Below are positions 6,573-14,032 of a stretch of DNA of 14,032 nt, piece by piece (the stretch's first letter is position 1; each line of letters opens with the position of its first letter). The stretch lies in assembly GCA_002305445.1 (NCBI GenBank), contig DBRA01000036.1:17009-31040 (forward strand). The letters are read 5' to 3'. This DNA comes from Clostridiales bacterium UBA1380. Lineage in GTDB: Bacteria > Bacillota > Clostridia > Oscillospirales > CAG-272. The notes under the pieces are model-generated. The model had not been told where the DNA came from. It was given only the letters and a program-made list of their open reading frames with translations, and searched no databases. The position numbers and the translations under genes were made by a program.

Positions 6573-7799
6573 CTACACCTCAAACTTTTTTCGGCATGCG
6601 CCGTTTTCGCGATATACTTCGATTTCTCTGCATCCGCTTTTGTCGACAAGCGTCATATATGCGGCTCCTGTCTTTTCGGCGTATGCATAAGTATCGTCGG
6701 CGTCCGCATAACACGATAATATCGCGCGTTTCCCTTTTTCAGCACACTGTCGCTGCAGCGCGACTGCTTCGGCAAATGCCGCGGGATCATAATGGATCAC
6801 ATATTCGGCGCTTGCATTATTAGGCAAGCCTCGTTTTTTATATAGCGCATCGGCTGCAAGCCCGACATTTATGGCGAAGCCTGTCGCCGGCAGACTTCGG
6901 CCGAAGCAGCCGATCAGATTATCGTACCTGCCGCCGCTGAGTACATGCTCGCCCGCGCCTTCGATATAACCGCGAAACACAAAACCCGTATAGTATTCTA
7001 TCGGATGCGCGATTCCGAGGTCGACGAGTATGTCGTCGGCAAGCCCGGCGTCATACAGATAGGTGTATAGCTCCTCGACCGACTCAAGCGCTTTGAGAGC
7101 GGTCTCATTGCCGCCCGCAAGCTTTCTCGCATGGCCGAACACCTCTCGCTCGCCGCAAAGACGCGGCAGCTGCTTTATCTTCGACAGGTCGCTTTCCGTC
7201 TTTAAAAAGCCGAGCGACATTGTGTTCTTGGCGTTGATGTACTCCCGAACCGCTTCGTTCTGCTCTGCCGTCAACCCCATCTCGTCGATCAACGCGTTGG
7301 CGAAACCGACGTGGCCGATTTCGAGTTTGAACCCTACATTGAGCGACCTGAGCGCTTTTATTGCCGTTGCGACGCACGCGAGGTCGCAACGGATGCCGCC
7401 GATTCCCGCGTATTCGACACCGCTCTGCAAAATCTCGGAACGGGCGCCGGTGTAATTGCCGCCGTGCCGGTAGACATTCTGCTCATAATAAAACATAAAC
7501 GGAGGGTCACAGGAGCGGAGTTTTGTCGCTATGACGCGCGCTACCGGCGTTGTGTTGTCGGCGCGGAGGACGGCGAGCCGCCCCTTATTATCGGTCAGCT
7601 TATACATTTCCTCCTGATCGAGCGACTGGCCCAAATAATCGAAGACATCATAATACTCGATCGAAGGCGTGATTATTTTCGAGTAACCGTCCTCCTCATA
7701 GACACGCGCGAGCGACGATGTTATTTCATCGTACAGATCCGCTTCGCCGAAGAGAATATCGCGCGTTCCATCGGGTATGTTCTTATTGTACCTGAGCAT
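6573..7799 (-). CDS. hisZ: ATP phosphoribosyltransferase regulatory subunit HisZ
   Basis: HisZ is a histidyl-tRNA synthetase paralogue with no charging activity. It forms a hetero-octamer with short HisG, activates it, and carries the histidine feedback site. The 408 residues show the class II synthetase core: IPDGTRDILFGEA near the N-terminus, LRADNTTPVAR (78-88), the motif 2 region YRHGGNYTGARSE (110-122), and motif 3 GGRYDNLIGCFG (289-300). Several features argue against a true HisRS. The HisRS stretch RGLDYYT reads HPIEYYT here (265-271), so the catalytic Arg is lost, and the motif 2 'RxE' reads RHG. Position directly before short hisG is the other strong argument. A C-terminal segment (about 333-408) remains, as in longer HisZ proteins. 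ATG 7799 has a GAGGGTG site 4-5 bases away. It is the first gene of the his transcript. Confidence 0.93.
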   Translation of the reverse strand: MLRYNKNIPDGTRDILFGEADLYDEITSSLARVYEEDGYSKIITPSIEYYDVFDYLGQSLDQEEMYKLTDNKGRLAVLRADNTTPVARVIATKLRSCDPPFMFYYEQNVYRHGGNYTGARSEILQSGVEYAGIGGIRCDLACVATAIKALRSLNVGFKLEIGHVGFANALIDEMGLTAEQNEAVREYINAKNTMSLGFLKTESDLSKIKQLPRLCGEREVFGHARKLAGGNETALKALESVEELYTYLYDAGLADDILVDLGIAHPIEYYTGFVFRGYIEGAGEHVLSGGRYDNLIGCFGRSLPATGFAINVGLAADALYKKRGLPNNASAEYVIHYDPAAFAEAVALQRQCAEKGKRAILSCYADADDTYAYAEKTGAAYMTLVDKSGCREIEVYRENGACRKKFEV

Positions 7800-7819
7800 T
7801 GCACCCTCGCATTTTGTTT

Positions 7820-7845
7820 TAACGTGTTATAATTTTATCACTTTA
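7820..7845. promoter_or_regulatory. Candidate operator palindrome over the his promoter -10 box
   Basis: An imperfect inverted repeat is centred between 7832 and 7833. The core GTGTTATAATTTTATCAC (7824-7841) pairs at 7 of 9 positions. Allowing one further mismatch, the symmetry extends to 7820-7845, with 10 of 13 pairs. It lies across the predicted -10 hexamer of hisZ, where a bound repressor would block RNA polymerase. In AT-rich promoter DNA such symmetry can arise by chance, so this is only a candidate. The regulator is not encoded in the window. A TrpR-family HisR-type repressor is one known kind of his regulator in Firmicutes, but I cannot match this sequence to a specific binding consensus. 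Confidence 0.35.
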
Positions 7846-7860
7846 CCATGCTTTATACAA
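7832..7860 (-). promoter_or_regulatory. Predicted sigma-A promoter of the his operon
   Basis: Reading the minus strand, a -35-like TTGTAT (7860-7855) and a -10-like TAAAAT (7837-7832) are separated by exactly 17 bases. The -10 box differs from TATAAT at one base; the -35 box matches TTGACA only at its first three bases. Transcription would begin near 7825, leaving a 5' leader of about 25 bases before the hisZ ATG. That is too short for a T-box or attenuator. This is the only sizeable gap upstream of the operon, so a promoter here is expected. Prediction is by eye. Confidence 0.55.
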
Positions 7861-7878
7861 TGGACTAATTAAACAAAT

Positions 7879-7899
7879 ATGGCAGCGTTACGCTGCCAT
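7879..7899 (-). terminator. Likely Rho-independent terminator after polC
   Basis: A perfect 9-bp inverted repeat (ATGGCAGCG and CGCTGCCAT) with a 3-base loop begins about 24 bases after the polC stop. On the minus strand it is followed by ATTTGTTTAATTAG, a moderately U-rich tail. Its place between the end of polC and the his promoter fits a terminator that isolates the two units. The tail is interrupted, so termination may be partial. On the other strand the following bases are also AT-rich, but no plus-strand gene is present. Confidence 0.7.
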
Positions 7900-7923
7900 T
7901 ATTGTATATTAATAACTGTCACA

Positions 7924-10900
7924 TCAGCCGAAAAGCGAGATCTGCATGGATTCGCCTTCGTCGACGACCTTTTTGGCGGTTTTAGCTTTCTGCGACGCGC
8001 TTTTTTCCTCCGTGCGCGGCGAGGACTGTTTTAAACCGAGCGTAAGCTGATTCGTCTCCGATAGATCCTTCAGAATTCCGTTTCTCTCAAGAACATCGAT
8101 AACGGTTTTCGAAAGCTGCGCTTTCTGTCGCAGATCCTCGACACTGTATATCTCGCCGGCCTCGCGCGCCGCCACGATCTTTTCCGCGGCGGTATCGCCG
8201 AGACCCGGCAGAGAAGCAAACGGCAGCCGTATCGCGCCTTTTTCGGGCAGGAAGGCGTGAGCCGCGGATGCTTTAATGTCGATCGGCAGGAACGTGTACC
8301 CGCGCGCGTAATATTCGCTCGCGAGCATGAGCGCATCGAGCGTCGCCGCGTCCTTCTGCGATGCGTCCGCGCCGAGCTTATTCAGCTCGCCTATCTTTTC
8401 GCGCACGTAACCGGGGCCGCGCATCACGATTTCTGCGTCGAATCCGTCCGGCGCTGCAGTGAAGTAGGCGGCGTAAAACTCGACCGGATAGTATATCTTA
8501 TACCACGCGAGCGCTATCGCGTCCATGACATATGCCGCGGCATGCGCTTTCGGGAACATGTACCGTATCTTCTGCAGCGAGTCTATGTACCACTGCGGGA
8601 TGTCGCACGCCTTCATGGCCTCGATCATATCATTCGGTATCGGCAGACCCTTTTTGTTTTTGCGGACGAACTCCATTATCTTGAACGCGACCGGCTTGTC
8701 AAGCCCGTCCGCGATCAGACGAAGCATGATGTCGTCGCGCGTACCGATAACCTCGGAAATCGTAGCCGTTCCGGACTTGATGAGTTCGTCGGCGTTGCCG
8801 TTCCACACGCCAGTGCCGTGCGTAAGGCCGGATATCTGCAGCAGGTCAGCGAAGTTTTTCGGCTTTGCCGTCATTAAAACGCTGCGCACAAGGCGCGTTC
8901 CCATCTCGGGCAGACCGAGCGTGCCCGTTTCGACGCCGTTTACGGGTTCGGATAAACCCAGCGGCTTAACCGAAGTGAACAGTTCGAACACTTTTTTATC
9001 CGTCATCGGCACGTCGAGAACCTTGACGCCGGTGTACTCCTCAAGCCGCTTATACTTGGTCGGTATATCGTGTCCGAGTATGTCGAGCTTCAGTATCGTA
9101 TCGTGCAGATATTTAAACGCGAAGTGCGTCGTGATGACGCCGGAATCGGGGTCGTCGGCGGGATGCTGTATCGGCGTGAAGTCGTAGACGTCGTATTCGC
9201 GCGGGACGACGATGATGCCGCCGGGGTGCTGGCCGGTTGTGCGCTTGACGCCGACGCATCCTGACATAAGGTATGCGAGGTGCGCCTTCGACACAGAGAG
9301 GCCGCGGTCCTCAAGATAGCGCGCGGAAAAACCGTATGCGGTTTTAGGCGCGAGCGCGCCTATCGTGCCGGCGCGGAACGCGTTGCCGGTGCCGAACAGC
9401 TCCTCCGTAAACTTGTGCGCGTCGGCCTGCACGTCGCCGGAGAAGTTGAGGTCGATATCGGGTGATTTTTCGCCGTAGAAGCCGAGGAACGTCTCGAACG
9501 GGATGTCGTGGCCGTCGCGGTACATCGGAGTATGGCAGTTCGGGCAGTCCTTAGGCGGCAGGTCGAAGCCGGAACCGACCGAGCCGTCGGTTATGAATTC
9601 GCTGTGCTTGCAGTTTTTACAGATATAGTGCGGCGGCAGCGGGTCGACGCGCGTTATGCCCGCCATCGTCGCGACGAAGGAGCTTCCGACGCTTCCGCGC
9701 GAGCCGACGAGGTAGCCCTTGCTCTCCGAATTCTCAACGAGCTTTTTCGCGATGATATAGAGCACCGCGAACCCGTTTTTGATAATCGAGCTTAGCTCCT
9801 TTTCCAGTCGCTCCGAAACGATCGGCGGCAGCGGATCTCCGTATATCGACTTCGCTGTCGAATGGCAGATGTTAGTCAGCTCCTCTTCGGAGCCGTCGAT
9901 GTGCGGCGGGTAGTTGCCCCGCGGTATCGGGCGTACGTGCTCGAAGTCGATCATATCGGCGATTTTGTGTGGATTAGTTACGACGACTTCGCGCGCGGCG
10001 TCGGCACCGAGATACGAAAACTCGTCGAGCATCTCGTTTGTTGTTCTTAAATACAGGTGAGTATCGTAATCGGCGTCCTTGAACTTCATGCCGGCGAGCA
10101 GTATTTTGCGGAATATCTCGTCCTCGGGGTCGAGAAAATGCGAGTCCGTCGTCGCTACGACTGGGCGGCCGACCTTTTTGCCGAGCTCGTATATACGGCG
10201 GTTGATGTCGCGTATGCCGTCTTCGTCGGCGACTTTGCCACTGCGGATGAGAAATTCGTTGTTGCAGCAGGGCTGTATTTCAAGATAGTCGTAATATCGC
10301 GCGATTTTCTCAAGCTCCTCCTGAGTTTTTGATTCGAGCACCGCGCGGTAAAGCTCGCCGGATTCGCAGGCGGAGCCGATGATAAGCCCGTCCCTGTAGC
10401 CGTCGAGCACTGTTTTCGGTATGCGCGGATTCTTGCGATAATACTTCAGGTAGCTCTCCGACACAAGCTTGTACAGATTTTTAAGCCCGACCATGTTCCG
10501 GACGAGAATTATCATGTGATACGTCGGCAGCTTAAGCGGGTCGGCGTGTTCGCTCATCGCGGAGAGCATCGACTCGATATCGCGCACGCCCTCCTTCTCG
10601 AGCTTGTCCGTCATGCACTTGAAGATGGCGGCCAGCATCGCGGCGTCGTCGGACGCGCGGTGGTGGTTGAAGTCGCCGAGCCCGAAATAATCCGCCAACG
10701 TATCGAGCTTATGGTTCTGCAGCTCCGGATTGACGTAGCGCGACATCGCGACCGTGTCGAGATATGTCGGGTCGAAGCGAATGTGATTTTTCTCGGCGGT
10801 CGCACGGATAAAGCCGATATCGAAGTTGGCGTTGTGCGCGATCAGCAGGCGGTCGCCCGCAAACTCGAGGAACGCTTTCACGGCGTCGATCTGCGACGGC

Positions 10901-12495
10901 GCGCCAGCGACCATGTCGTCGGTTATGCCGGTAAGCTCCGTTATGTTGCGCGGTATCGGTGCGCCGGGGTCGGCGAAGGTGTTGAACCGGTCGAGAACCT
11001 CTCCGTCCTTTACAATGACCGCGCCGATTTCGGTTATGGCGGAGTTGAGCGCGGAAAAGCCGGTCGTTTCGATGTCGAAAACGCAGAACTCGTCGGCGAA
11101 TGCGGGGCGCGCTGAGCCGTAAACGGCTCTCGCCGTGTCGTCGACATAATACGCCTCGAGGCCGTAGATTACGTTCATTTTTGCTTTCTCAGCCGCCTCC
11201 ATGACTATCGGGAACGCCTGAAGGTTGCCGTGGTCGGTGACGGCGATTGCGCGGTGACCGAATCGCTGCGCCGTCTCGACGAGCGCTTCCGGCGGTATCG
11301 TCGCGTCCATCGCGCTCATCTGCGTATGTATATGAAGCTCGATGCGCTTCGATTCCGGCGTGTTTTCCTCCGTGATATCGAGCCGGCGGATGCGCTTTAT
11401 CTCTGCGATATCGAGATAGCGCAGCGTAAGCTCCGGCTCCGCGTCCGGATTCTTCTTCTGCGCGAAGTTGTCGAACTTCGTGTCGCCGCGGATGGCGAAT
11501 GCTTTGCCGGGCTTCATCGCGTTCATAAGCTCGTCGGCCGCTTCCGGCGAAAGCGTCGTACGCATATAGACAGAAGCGTCGCCGTCCGAAATGCCGATCG
11601 ACAGATTTATCTTGTCGCCGGAGCGCGTTTCCTTGTCCGTCACCTCGAACACGACGCCGAACACTACAATGTTCTTCATCGCGCGGTCTACAAGACGCAG
11701 CGGAGTCGGAGACGACATGTCGAACTCCGCGCCGGAAATAATCTTCGGCGACGAAGCGTCGAAACGTATGAGGCCGCAGCGCACAGTGCCGTCGTCAAAG
11801 CGCTCGAACGGCTCAATGTCGGGAAGCAGTGTCGCAACATGCTCGAGCTGCGGCTTGTCCGCATCTTCGGCGGCGTACTTATCCGCTTCGGCGGCTTCGC
11901 GTTCCCTTTCCGCCGCGATAATCTTATCGTTTATATCGTTCAGATACTTCTCGCGCTCGTCCTCGTACTGCTCGATGTATTCGCGCCAGTCCTCGCTCTG
12001 CTTGATCGTGACGTCGATTCTGCGTCCGAACTCGGAGTAAATAATATCCGAAAGCGCGCGCGCTGTCCCGGCGAGGTCGAGAAGACCTACGCCCGACTCG
12101 CTGAAGGGTATATAGAAAGTGACGGCGTCGTCGACGCCGTCTTCGTCTTCGTGCCATTCAAGCTCGTATTCGTGAAAAAAACCGTTTGACACAGCGCCGC
12201 CGCGCTTCGCTTCCGTCAGTATCTCTGCAATGTACGGCCGCGTGAAAGCGTCGGCCGGATAACGCGGCTTCAGTCGGACATATGTGAGCTCGTAGGCCGC
12301 CGCTATGCCTTCCTCAATCGCGTACAGGTCGCGCTTCGGTATGACGGCCGGAAAGTCTGCGGTTATCTCGAGCATGCGCCGCTCGCGGTCGGCGCGTATT
12401 TCATACGCGCCGGCGCTTTCGATGATGCGCGCCGCCTTCCCGTTATCCGGCTTGTATTTCGACAGCCTTTCGCTCAGTGTTTTTCCGTTCTGCAT
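7924..12495 (-). CDS. polC: DNA polymerase III alpha subunit, Gram-positive type PolC
   Basis: PolC is the replicative polymerase of Firmicutes, with built-in proofreading. The 1523 residues run in this order: an N-terminal domain and charged helix (to about 215), an OB domain (about 270-365), a PHP domain (HIHTQMSAMDA at 388, VTDHGN at 420) interrupted by a DEDDh exonuclease (DIETTG at 474, HNANFDIGF at 554, HRASDDA at 612), the rest of PHP, and then the polymerase core. The palm has Asp1013 and Asp1015 (PDIDLNFSGD), with Asp1138 (LKLDILGHD) as the likely third catalytic residue. A four-Cys zinc site is seen (Cys959, 962, 984, 987). The protein is about 85 residues longer than B. subtilis PolC. 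Part of the excess is a Lys/Ser/Ala-rich C-terminal tail between QLTLGL (1483-1488) and a terminal QISLFG (1518-1523), both resembling clamp-binding motifs. GGAG lies 7 bases before the ATG. Confidence 0.97.
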   Translation of the reverse strand: MQNGKTLSERLSKYKPDNGKAARIIESAGAYEIRADRERRMLEITADFPAVIPKRDLYAIEEGIAAAYELTYVRLKPRYPADAFTRPYIAEILTEAKRGGAVSNGFFHEYELEWHEDEDGVDDAVTFYIPFSESGVGLLDLAGTARALSDIIYSEFGRRIDVTIKQSEDWREYIEQYEDEREKYLNDINDKIIAAEREREAAEADKYAAEDADKPQLEHVATLLPDIEPFERFDDGTVRCGLIRFDASSPKIISGAEFDMSSPTPLRLVDRAMKNIVVFGVVFEVTDKETRSGDKINLSIGISDGDASVYMRTTLSPEAADELMNAMKPGKAFAIRGDTKFDNFAQKKNPDAEPELTLRYLDIAEIKRIRRLDITEENTPESKRIELHIHTQMSAMDATIPPEALVETAQRFGHRAIAVTDHGNLQAFPIVMEAAEKAKMNVIYGLEAYYVDDTARAVYGSARPAFADEFCVFDIETTGFSALNSAITEIGAVIVKDGEVLDRFNTFADPGAPIPRNITELTGITDDMVAGAPSQIDAVKAFLEFAGDRLLIAHNANFDIGFIRATAEKNHIRFDPTYLDTVAMSRYVNPELQNHKLDTLADYFGLGDFNHHRASDDAAMLAAIFKCMTDKLEKEGVRDIESMLSAMSEHADPLKLPTYHMIILVRNMVGLKNLYKLVSESYLKYYRKNPRIPKTVLDGYRDGLIIGSACESGELYRAVLESKTQEELEKIARYYDYLEIQPCCNNEFLIRSGKVADEDGIRDINRRIYELGKKVGRPVVATTDSHFLDPEDEIFRKILLAGMKFKDADYDTHLYLRTTNEMLDEFSYLGADAAREVVVTNPHKIADMIDFEHVRPIPRGNYPPHIDGSEEELTNICHSTAKSIYGDPLPPIVSERLEKELSSIIKNGFAVLYIIAKKLVENSESKGYLVGSRGSVGSSFVATMAGITRVDPLPPHYICKNCKHSEFITDGSVGSGFDLPPKDCPNCHTPMYRDGHDIPFETFLGFYGEKSPDIDLNFSGDVQADAHKFTEELFGTGNAFRAGTIGALAPKTAYGFSARYLEDRGLSVSKAHLAYLMSGCVGVKRTTGQHPGGIIVVPREYDVYDFTPIQHPADDPDSGVITTHFAFKYLHDTILKLDILGHDIPTKYKRLEEYTGVKVLDVPMTDKKVFELFTSVKPLGLSEPVNGVETGTLGLPEMGTRLVRSVLMTAKPKNFADLLQISGLTHGTGVWNGNADELIKSGTATISEVIGTRDDIMLRLIADGLDKPVAFKIMEFVRKNKKGLPIPNDMIEAMKACDIPQWYIDSLQKIRYMFPKAHAAAYVMDAIALAWYKIYYPVEFYAAYFTAAPDGFDAEIVMRGPGYVREKIGELNKLGADASQKDAATLDALMLASEYYARGYTFLPIDIKASAAHAFLPEKGAIRLPFASLPGLGDTAAEKIVAAREAGEIYSVEDLRQKAQLSKTVIDVLERNGILKDLSETNQLTLGLKQSSPRTEEKSASQKAKTAKKVVDEGESMQISLFG

Positions 12496-12564
12496 ATATC
12501 GACTCCAGATTTATTATGATTCCGCTGCGCTTTACGATTTCGCAGCTTTTTATGTAACCGCATG
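12496..12564 (-). other. ispG-polC intergenic leader with a small hairpin
   Basis: This 69-base gap separates the ispG stop from the polC ATG. It contains the polC ribosome binding site (GGAG, 12506-12503). It also holds an inverted repeat GCTGCG/CGCAGC (12524-12529 and 12541-12546) with an 11-base loop. On the plus strand this hairpin is followed by five T's. On the minus strand, the direction of the genes, no U-tract follows, so it is unlikely to end ispG transcription. I see no convincing -35/-10 pair for polC here, and polC may be read from an upstream promoter beyond the window. Confidence 0.4.
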
Positions 12565-13662
12565 TCAATCCGATTCCGTAAGCGCCGTTATTTCCGCGAC
12601 AAGAGCGTCGATTATCTCATCCTCGCGCAGCGGACGCACGATTTCTCCGCGGCGAATCAGCACGGCCTTTCCGTCGCCGCCCGCTATGCCGATGTCTGCT
12701 TCGCGCGCTTCGCCCGGGCCGTTGACCGCACAGCCCATCACCGCGACGGTTATGTCGCGCCCGCGCGTGTCGATGCCCTCAAGCTCGCGCTTGACGCGCG
12801 CCGCGATACCGATGAGGTCGATTCGCGTCCGTCCGCATGTCGGGCAAGAAACGAACCGTATGCCGCCGCGCGTATCGACGCCGAGCAGCTTCAGGATGCG
12901 GCGTCCCGCTTCGACCTCGCGCACGGGATCGGCGGTCAGCGACACGCGTATCGTATCGCCGATGCCGTCGCAGAGCAGCGCGCCGATTCCGGCGGCGTTT
13001 TTCAGCGCACCGTCGGTTTCGTCGCCGGCTTCGGTGACGCCGATGTGGATCGGACAGTCGCATGCTGCGGAAACAAGACGAACAGCGCGCACCATGCCGC
13101 GTACGTCCGACGATTTCACCGATATGACAATATCGCGAAAGCCGAAGCCCTCGAGCATGTCCGCCTGCGACAGCGCGCTTTCGGCCAGCGCTTCGGGCGT
13201 CGGGCCGCCGTACTTCCGCAGCAGCGCACGGTCGAGCGAACCGCCGTTGACGCCGATGCGTATCGGCGCTCCGGCGGCAGCGCAGGCGTTGACGACTTCG
13301 CGAACCTTGTACGACGCGCCGATGTTGCCCGGGTTTATGCGTATTTTATCTGCTCCGGCGGACAGCGCGGCGAGCGCGAGACGGTAATCGAAGTGTATAT
13401 CGGCGACTATCGGCACGCCCGCGCATTCGCGCTTAACGGCGGCGACCGTCTCCGTAGACGCCTGATCGGGTACTGCGATGCGCACAATGTCGGCGCCCGC
13501 GAGAGCGAGCGCCTTAACCTGCGCGACCGTGGCGGCGGCGTCGCGAGAGTCAGTGTTCGTCATGGACTGGACGGTAACGCGCGCGTCTGCGCCGATTGTG
13601 ACGGAGCCTGCGCGGACGGCGCGCGTCGCGCGCCTGTATTCGTTGTATTTATGTTTTATCAT
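12565..13662 (-). CDS. ispG: 4-hydroxy-3-methylbut-2-en-1-yl diphosphate synthase IspG (GcpE)
   Basis: IspG performs the penultimate step of the MEP isoprenoid pathway, turning MEcPP into HMBPP with a [4Fe-4S] cluster and an external electron donor such as flavodoxin or ferredoxin. The 365-residue protein is the short two-domain bacterial form: a TIM barrel, then the cluster-binding domain. Barrel motifs include VQSMTNTDSRD (31-41), ADIHFDYRLA (87-96), KIRINPGNIG (106-115) and IGVNGGSLD (136-144). Cluster ligands are Cys273 and Cys276 (SCPTCGRT), Cys311 (MGCAVNGPGEA) and Glu318, with the same spacing as known structures. The ATG follows the rseP stop by one base and has no clear ribosome binding site, which suggests coupling to rseP translation. 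The gene is GC-rich: 12841-12900 counts 39 of 60 G+C. Confidence 0.96.
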   Translation of the reverse strand: MIKHKYNEYRRATRAVRAGSVTIGADARVTVQSMTNTDSRDAAATVAQVKALALAGADIVRIAVPDQASTETVAAVKRECAGVPIVADIHFDYRLALAALSAGADKIRINPGNIGASYKVREVVNACAAAGAPIRIGVNGGSLDRALLRKYGGPTPEALAESALSQADMLEGFGFRDIVISVKSSDVRGMVRAVRLVSAACDCPIHIGVTEAGDETDGALKNAAGIGALLCDGIGDTIRVSLTADPVREVEAGRRILKLLGVDTRGGIRFVSCPTCGRTRIDLIGIAARVKRELEGIDTRGRDITVAVMGCAVNGPGEAREADIGIAGGDGKAVLIRRGEIVRPLREDEIIDALVAEITALTESD

Positions 13663-13663
13663 T

Positions 13664-14032
13664 TTATTTGAACAGCGTTACTATATCCTTGAATGTCACG
13701 ACGACCATCAGCGCCATAAGCAGGATTATACCTACGAAATGGACATAGCCCTCGTATTTCGGGTCGACAGGCTTACGGCGGATCGCCTCCACGGTTAAGA
13801 ACACGACGCGCCCGCCGTCGAGTGCGGGAAGCGGAAGCAGGTTGACGATGCCGAGGTTCAGACTGATGACGGCGCACAGATATACAAGGTCGGGCAGGCT
13901 CTCCTGCGCCGCCTCGCCTATCGCTTCCGTGACGCCGACAGGCCCGGACACCTGCGACAGACCGTACTTCCCTGTCACAAGGTCGAAAAGCGACTCCCAT
14001 ATCATCTTGACGGTCGAATACGACCGCCAGAA
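13664..14032 (-). CDS. rseP: RseP/RasP-type site-2 intramembrane zinc protease, C-terminal part
   Basis: The frame is open from the window edge to the stop, giving the last 122 residues of a site-2 protease family membrane metalloprotease. These enzymes cleave transmembrane anti-sigma factors and remnant signal peptides. The visible part has SGPVGVTEAIGEA, a hydrophobic helix (about 48-70 of the fragment), and the NLLPLPALDGGR signature, whose Asp is the third zinc ligand. A last hydrophobic segment, FVGIILLMALMVVVTF, precedes the C-terminus TLFK. The HExxH motif and PDZ domain would lie in the missing N-terminal part. An internal ATG at 14005 is not the real start. Followed at one base by ispG and then polC, it fits the common Clostridia order dxr-rseP-ispG-polC, so dxr is expected just outside the window. 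Confidence 0.93.
   Translation of the reverse strand, partial: FWRSYSTVKMIWESLFDLVTGKYGLSQVSGPVGVTEAIGEAAQESLPDLVYLCAVISLNLGIVNLLPLPALDGGRVVFLTVEAIRRKPVDPKYEGYVHFVGIILLMALMVVVTFKDIVTLFK

Noticed and set aside
6566..6649. N-terminal extension of HisG into hisZ
   Set aside because: The added residues do not resemble HisG, and the ATG at 6565 gives the expected MIMLALTKGR start with a nearby GAGGTG site.
6573..7799. hisS (functional histidyl-tRNA synthetase) as the identity of the first his gene
   Set aside because: The catalytic Arg of RGLDYYT and the RxE of motif 2 are replaced, and the gene directly precedes a short hisG.
7800..7923. T-box riboswitch or histidine attenuator before hisZ
   Set aside because: The leader after the predicted start site is only about 25 bases. 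There is no AGGGTGGNACCGCG-type motif and no His-rich leader peptide. The one strong hairpin lies upstream of the promoter and fits a polC terminator.
11230..12189. Plus-strand open frame of about 319 residues opposite the polC 5' part
   Set aside because: It is Arg- and Leu-rich shadow coding opposite PolC, with no motif.
12562..13671. Plus-strand open frame of about 369 residues opposite ispG
   Set aside because: It lies wholly antisense to a well-recognised IspG, is very rich in Arg, Ala and Asp, and shows no family motif. It is a by-product of GC-rich codon use.
1..14032. CRISPR arrays, transposons, tRNA/rRNA genes or phage genes
   Set aside because: No regularly spaced repeats, transposase-like proteins, terminal inverted repeats or RNA gene signatures were seen. 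Almost all of the window is covered by housekeeping and biosynthetic genes on one strand.

Overview
The window reads as chromosomal DNA of a low-GC-type Gram-positive bacterium, most likely an uncultured or gut-type Clostridia (Oscillospiraceae-like). The grounds are a Gram-positive-type PolC replicase, the gene order rseP-ispG-polC that is common in Clostridia, strong GGAGG-type ribosome binding sites, and a split hisZ/hisG. All genes lie on the minus strand, so transcription runs from high to low coordinates. The taxonomic call is inference from gene content and order; no marker RNA is present.

Region A (14032 down to 7924) is a housekeeping cluster: the 3' end of rseP (site-2 intramembrane protease), ispG (isoprenoid synthesis) and a complete polC encoding a 1523-residue replicative DNA polymerase. 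rseP and ispG are one base apart. polC follows after a 69-base gap with its own good ribosome binding site, and a perfect 9-bp hairpin lies just after its stop codon.

Region B (7923-7800) is the only real regulatory gap. It holds the polC terminator hairpin, a plausible sigma-A promoter with 17-bp spacing, and an imperfect palindrome covering the -10 box. It is too short for a T-box leader, and no T-box motif is seen.

Region C (7799 down to 215) is an almost complete histidine operon: hisZ-hisG-hisD-hisC-hisB-hisH-hisA-hisF-hisI-hisE. Most junctions overlap or abut (ATGA, GTGA, TAA-ATG), which suggests translational coupling. HisG is the short form and needs HisZ, and HisI and HisE are separate proteins. 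Together these genes cover every step from PRPP and ATP to histidine except histidinol-phosphate phosphatase, which must be supplied elsewhere. Base composition is uneven inside the operon: hisC-hisB-hisH is AT-rich while hisZ, hisD and hisF are GC-richer.

Region D (218 down to 1) is the 5' end of a predicted lipoprotein gene whose ATG overlaps the hisE stop, so it appears to be an appended member of the his operon.

No mobile element, CRISPR array, tRNA or rRNA was seen. The less ordinary points are the two different clamp-binding-like motifs at the PolC C-terminus, the candidate operator over the his promoter, and the coupled lipoprotein.
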